Origin: Emiliania huxleyi CCMP1516
Lineage: Eukaryota > Haptophyta > Isochrysidales > Noelaerhabdaceae
Direction of reading: 5' to 3'
Assembly: GCF_000372725.1 (NCBI RefSeq)
Contig: NW_005200543.1
Span: forward strand, 118,228 to 182,227
Length of the DNA stretch: 64,000 nucleotides
The position numbers and the translations under genes are program-made. Below the pieces are notes generated by a model. That model saw only the letters and a program-made list of their open reading frames with translations, was not told the origin of the DNA and did no database searches. Each line of letters begins with the position of its first letter. Positions within the stretch are counted from its first letter, which is position 1. Shown here one piece after another: positions 60,511-64,000 of the stretch.

Positions 60511-61409
60511 CTCGCATAATGTGGGTAAACCATAGTAGCGTATACGCTACTATGAACACAGAAGCCCATTAAAGTCGCGAGCGGCAGTCCACCACGAGCC
60601 AGCCTGCTGCCGGCTCGCACGGCAGCCTTTTCCTCTCGACCAGCCTCAACTTCCGTACAGTCAACATTTTGTCGCTGCGTGCTCGTGGTGAGCTGTGGCG
60701 GCGGTCGAAGTTCGCCCAGATTCGACGACGAGCGCCGAACGATAGTAGTGTCTCTGTTCGCCCTGTGCATGTCAGGCCAGGCTGCAGCAGGGCACTACCA
60801 TCGTGCTGCCCTGTTGCAGCCTGACTTTGCCAACTGTGCACAGTCGCCAGAGCACCACCACCGCCCGGCATCGTGTCACGGCGAGCTCCTTCTGCGCCCG
60901 CTCGCGAGGCTCTCGCGCTGGCACACTTTGGACATCTTCTGCTCGCGTTCGGCGAGCTCTTCTCCGCACTCCTGCCACGGCGCCGTCACCACACACCTTC
61001 TGGCCGGCCTGAGCCGCGCGGGGTCGCCGGCGGGGGCAACGTATCGACCTCTCTCTCTGGTGCACCACGGGCCGCGACGGCTGCTGGCAGCAGGCGTGAG
61101 GAGGCAGTGTGCCGGCACAGTCGAGCCGGAGCATCGGGTTCTTGATGCTTGTGAGGTCAAGTTTGACCTTATGTGGTATAATATGCAACAATAATGCTAT
61201 GCTATCTCCCGGCTTTTTGAGATATGATCCCTCAAAGTCGAATTATGGTTTACTGTGTGGTGACCATAGTAGTGTCTGGCATGTTTGCGTTTCTTCAAAC
61301 GAATCCTTCAAAGTCTCGACAATCACCAAGCTGCTTATGTGGCACCGCAGAGGCTCCCTTGGGGATGCTTGAGGCCACCCCAACCACTCACGAAGCCGCA
61401 CTAAGGGAG
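60511..61409. mobile_element. Non-autonomous DNA transposon, TA target duplication (copy 2)
   Basis: About 95% identical by eye to 6629-7560, same orientation, again flanked by TA (60509-60510 and 61410-61411). It is 899 bases because about 35 bases inside the right end are lost, leaving only ACTAAGGGAG of the right inverted repeat. The left subterminal palindrome is changed in its centre from TGCA to TATA but stays perfectly palindromic. Confidence 0.85.
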
Positions 61410-61411
61410 TA

Positions 61412-61959
61412 TAAAATGAACTCGGGGGCACGGGACGCGGCACAAACGGGGGGCACAAACGCCAGGCTACAAAGACGGGGAGGCACGTAGTAGACTAGTC
61501 TTGTCATAAAAAAGAGGAGACAGATCTGACCTGGGGGCCGATGTGACCAAGCGCTGGTAGCGTGGTTTTACCTCACACCCATGTGCATGTGCATGTGACG
61601 AGGGTGTGGAGTTGGAATTTGCCCTCCCACACGCACTGCCTAAAAGTCCAACCCACGGAGAGAGACTGGGTTGGTGGGTAACCCAGTACCACTCGCCGTG
61701 CCGCGGAGATCTGGAGAACTACCAACTGTGGTGCCCGCCCTCCACCCACCTCCCCGCGCGGGGCCGCTCCGGGGCGACCCGGGAGCCCTCCAGATGCAGA
61801 TCTCCCCAGATTACTACAGTATCCTTCAATCCCTCCAGATCGTAAATCGTAATATCTCCACTGCTGTCTTAAGGTCCGACAAGTTCGGCACCGGGCACCG
61901 CCTCGGAATACAAAATGCGCCTGCGGGCGGACCCTTAGAGTACAGTCTGCAGATCACAT
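61412..61959. other. Intergenic
   Basis: Frames without domains. I see nothing except a CATGTGCATGTGCATGTG stretch near 61580 like those in several introns. Confidence 0.45.
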
Positions 61960-62239
61960 ATCACCTACCGCGAGCCGTCCCGCACGCGGAGGGAGGCGCT
62001 GTTAGCGGCGGAGGAGGCGAAGGCGGCCGCGCGGGCGGCGGAGAAGGCGGCGCGGGCAGCGGAGGGGGGGAAGGGCGGCGGCAGCGGGCGGCAGTCCCGC
62101 GAGGCACGCCGGCGGAAGGGTTCGTCTTCGCGGGGCGGGGTGCGCACTGCGCGCCGCGAGGATGAGGAGCCTGAGCCAGGGGAGGGTTGGGAAGGGGGGG
62201 CGAGGCCGGAGGAGTATGACGGCCTCTTCGACGGCCCAT
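61960..62239 (+). CDS. Possible 3' exon of a hypothetical protein
   Basis: The plus strand reads 'TYREPSRTRREALLAAEEAK', 'AAARAAEKAARAAEGGKGGG' and finally 'EPGEGWEGGARPEEYDGLFD' + 'GP' before a stop at about 62239. The charged helix and acidic tail look like protein, but the upstream exon is not found and the minus strand is also open. Confidence 0.35.
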
Positions 62240-62264
62240 AAGGGGCCGTTGTCTGCTGTGCCTT

Positions 62265-62320
62265 TTGTGGTGCTAGTTCGTGCCAGTCTGCTGTGAGAGG
62301 GGCTTGCGTTGTAGAATTCT
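62265..62320 (+). promoter_or_regulatory. Promoter-proximal block shared with the Dus1-like gene
   Basis: GTGCCAGTCTGCTGTGAGAG + GGGCTTGCGTTGTAGAATTC + TTC matches 29079-29125 (upstream of the gene at 29173). Both end about 45-50 bases before the start codon. Promoter role is inferred from position. Confidence 0.45.
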
Positions 62321-62364
62321 TCTTCGTGCGCCACATCAGCGCTGCCCTTGTGAGTTTGCAGGCG

Positions 62365-64000
62365 ATGCTCTCCACTCTGCTTGCCTCGGCGCTGGCCGCG
62401 GCGCCCGAGAAGGTGCTGCTCACGATGCGCACCTCACTCGCGAAAGACGACCTCGCCGCCGCCATATCGGCCGGGAAGACGGCGCTCCAGTCGTGCTCCG
62501 CCGACAAGGCGAGAGCTGCCCACGGCTTGCCGCTCTTCTCCCTGCCACCTCTCCAGTTCCTATGACAAGCATTCCGCTCTCGGTCCACACCGCTGCCACG
62601 CTCATCGATCACCACTTCGCTGTGGCCATCTCACCTCCGCCCCTGTTCACGCATCCTCTCGCGCCGGCGCAAGGCGTCCGAGGCGCCGCTGCACCGCGTG
62701 CTGAACGCGTCGGTGCACGGGATCGAGCGGAAGCAGCAGCTGCTCAGCGCGACTCCGAAGCCCATGCCGAAGCTCGAAAAGGCGCTGAAGAGCGCCGGCA
62801 AGAAGCTGAAGGCCGTGAAGGACGAGTTTGACGGCGAGGAGCTGCTCTCCAAGGACGACAAGGCGACAATCGCCAAGGCCGAGGCGGCGGAGAGGGCCGC
62901 GCGGCTCGCGATCGACGAAGCCAAGGTGGTCGAGCGGGTCAAGGCGGGGCGCGGCATGAGCGCGCTCCCCTTCTCGTCGCTGCTGGCGTCGCTGCGCGCA
63001 GGGCCGCACGCGGGCAGGCTGACGGTCCTCTCGGAGGCGCCGCTCGTGGTGACGGTGGACGACTTTCTGGGCGCCGCTGGGAAAGAGGCGCTCGCCGACC
63101 TGCCCGCCGTGCTCGACAGCCTGGCGCACGAGGAGGAGGGCAGCCCGCAGCTGTGCCTCGGAGACGCGCCCGACAAGGCGGTCACGAAGAAGGTGGAGGA
63201 GGCGATCAAGGAGGCAAAGAAGGCGGCGTCGAAAGGCAACGGACGCGAGAAGCGGGAGACGCATTCTTGTGCTTGCGGCTGTCTCCGACCGTATTCCGCG
63301 GCATTCGTTGCATCGTAGCGTGTGCTCACGCGGGGGTCTGAACACCCTGCACGAGACCGCACTCCCGCCCCTGATGTCCAAGTCGGTGTACGACGTAGGC
63401 AAGGCCCACTGCAACGCCACCGCCGCCCTCGTCTCTATCGCCGCAAACTACAGCGAGGCGGGCGGCGGAGGGCCGCCCGGCAGCGCGCCCGACAGCGGCT
63501 GCGGCCCGCTCACGCCCGCGCTGGACGCGGCTCTGACCCAGCGCGACGCGGTGGGGAGGACCCTCGGCGCTTCCGAGTCGCCCCTCCGCCCGTCGCTGCT
63601 CATGCCTCGCCCCGTGAGCAGGCTTGGATGATCATTGGCGCAAACAAGGCGGCCGACTTGCTCGACGCCGCCATCAGCGGCGTGGTGGGCTTCACGGCGC
63701 AGGACGCAGAGGCGGCGTTTGCGCAGGTGGAGGAGAGGATGGTGGAGCGGGACGACCCGGCGACGGTGGAGGTGCGCGCCCCAGGGGGGAGGGGGCGCTG
63801 ACGTGCGAGCGGCGTCTCTTCACACCTCCAGCTGCAAGCAGGTCCCGCCCGAGTGGGACGAGGAGGAGGACGGCGAGTGGGAGCCGAGCAAGCTTCCGGG
63901 CGAGCCGCCCGAGGCGCAGGTCACAAAAGCCATCGGCCGAATGCGAATCACTCATCCGTAGCGGACCAGCGAAGGCGAGTCGTACGAGGCGGCCCTGGCG
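62365..64000 (+). CDS. Secreted or lumenal protein of unknown function (runs off the window)
   Basis: Exon 1 (62365-62508) starts 'MLSTLLASALAAAPEKVLLT', a signal peptide. A GC-AG intron leads to exon 2 from 62674 ('ASEAPLHRVLNASVHGIERK'), rich in Lys/Glu helices ('KLEKALKSAGKKLKAVKDEF') with a middle part 'RLTVLSEAPLVVTVDDFLGA'. Later exons include 'LMSKSVYDVGKAHCNATAAL', 'IIGANKAADLLDAAISGVVG' and 'VPPEWDEEEDGEWEPSK'. The last string resembles the D/E-W-D/E tails of lumenal proteins such as calreticulin-type chaperones but is too short to assign. Exon edges after about 63235 are partly unresolved, and the gene continues past 64000. Family not recognised. Confidence 0.6.

Overview
This 64 kb window looks like nuclear DNA of a chlorophyll-c alga, most likely a prymnesiophyte haptophyte (an Emiliania / Prymnesium / Chrysochromulina-type genome). 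The case rests on four things: a fucoxanthin-chlorophyll a/c (FCP-type) light-harvesting gene with an 'AQA|F' plastid-import junction, a pyruvate carboxylase with a signal peptide followed by a transit-like region, very high GC with GC-rich third codon positions, and many short introns that use GC as well as GT donors. There is no operon structure, ribosome-binding-site pattern, CRISPR array, tRNA or rRNA that I can support.

Layout. 0-3.3 kb: repeat-rich DNA with fragments (a small membrane protein, a leucine-rich-repeat exon). 3.3-4.8 kb (-): FAD-dependent amine/D-amino-acid oxidoreductase. 6.6-7.6 kb: non-autonomous DNA transposon with TA target duplication; a second copy lies at 60.5-61.4 kb. 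8.7-10.7 kb (+): seven-exon mu-like glutathione S-transferase. 11.2-12.2 kb (-): alanine-rich coiled-coil membrane protein. 13.0-14.1 kb: minisatellite and Ser/Pro-rich reading frame. 14.9-15.7 kb (-): secreted Cys-containing protein. 15.9-16.4 kb (-): RAP-domain protein with a frameshift. 17.3-19.6 kb (+): NSUN5-type rRNA m5C methyltransferase. 22.0-23.2 kb (-) ankyrin protein, head to head with an ascorbate-peroxidase-like gene (23.2-24.1 kb, +). 24.5-27.4 kb (-): pyruvate carboxylase lacking its middle. 27.6-28.3 kb (+): hypothetical membrane protein. 29.2-30.7 kb (+): Dus1-like tRNA dihydrouridine synthase. 31.1-31.9 kb (-): light-harvesting protein. 33.2-34.7 kb (+): cyclin. 32-40 kb: several hypothetical genes. 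40.7-42.3 kb (-): AP endonuclease. 43.2-44.5 kb (-): tandemly duplicated and frameshifted repeat protein. 44.9-47.0 kb (+): prolyl 4-hydroxylase-like 2OG oxygenase. 49.4-51.5 kb (+): multi-spanning Cys-rich membrane protein, followed by a Cys-repeat protein. 53.9-55.1 kb (-): BRCT protein. 55.7-56.9 kb (-): F-box-like/kelch protein. 58.1-59.6 kb (+): AAA_26(BioD-like)-DRTGG protein. 62.4 kb to the window end (+): secreted or lumenal protein, incomplete.

The genes do not form an obvious pathway; this is an ordinary mixed gene neighbourhood of a compact, repeat-rich algal genome. The most striking feature is in the introns. By requiring conserved protein families to stay in frame I could place 45 introns: 22 begin GC, 21 GT and 2 GA, and all end AG. 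In 12 of them, about 12 to 30 bases at the intron start are repeated, with few or no mismatches, at the start of the downstream exon (or, in one case, the upstream exon end is repeated at the intron end). The rest of the intron is short filler, often built of small palindromic repeats. This is the footprint expected if introns arose by insertion or break repair that duplicated the exon target, so that the donor is native exon sequence and only the AG was brought in.
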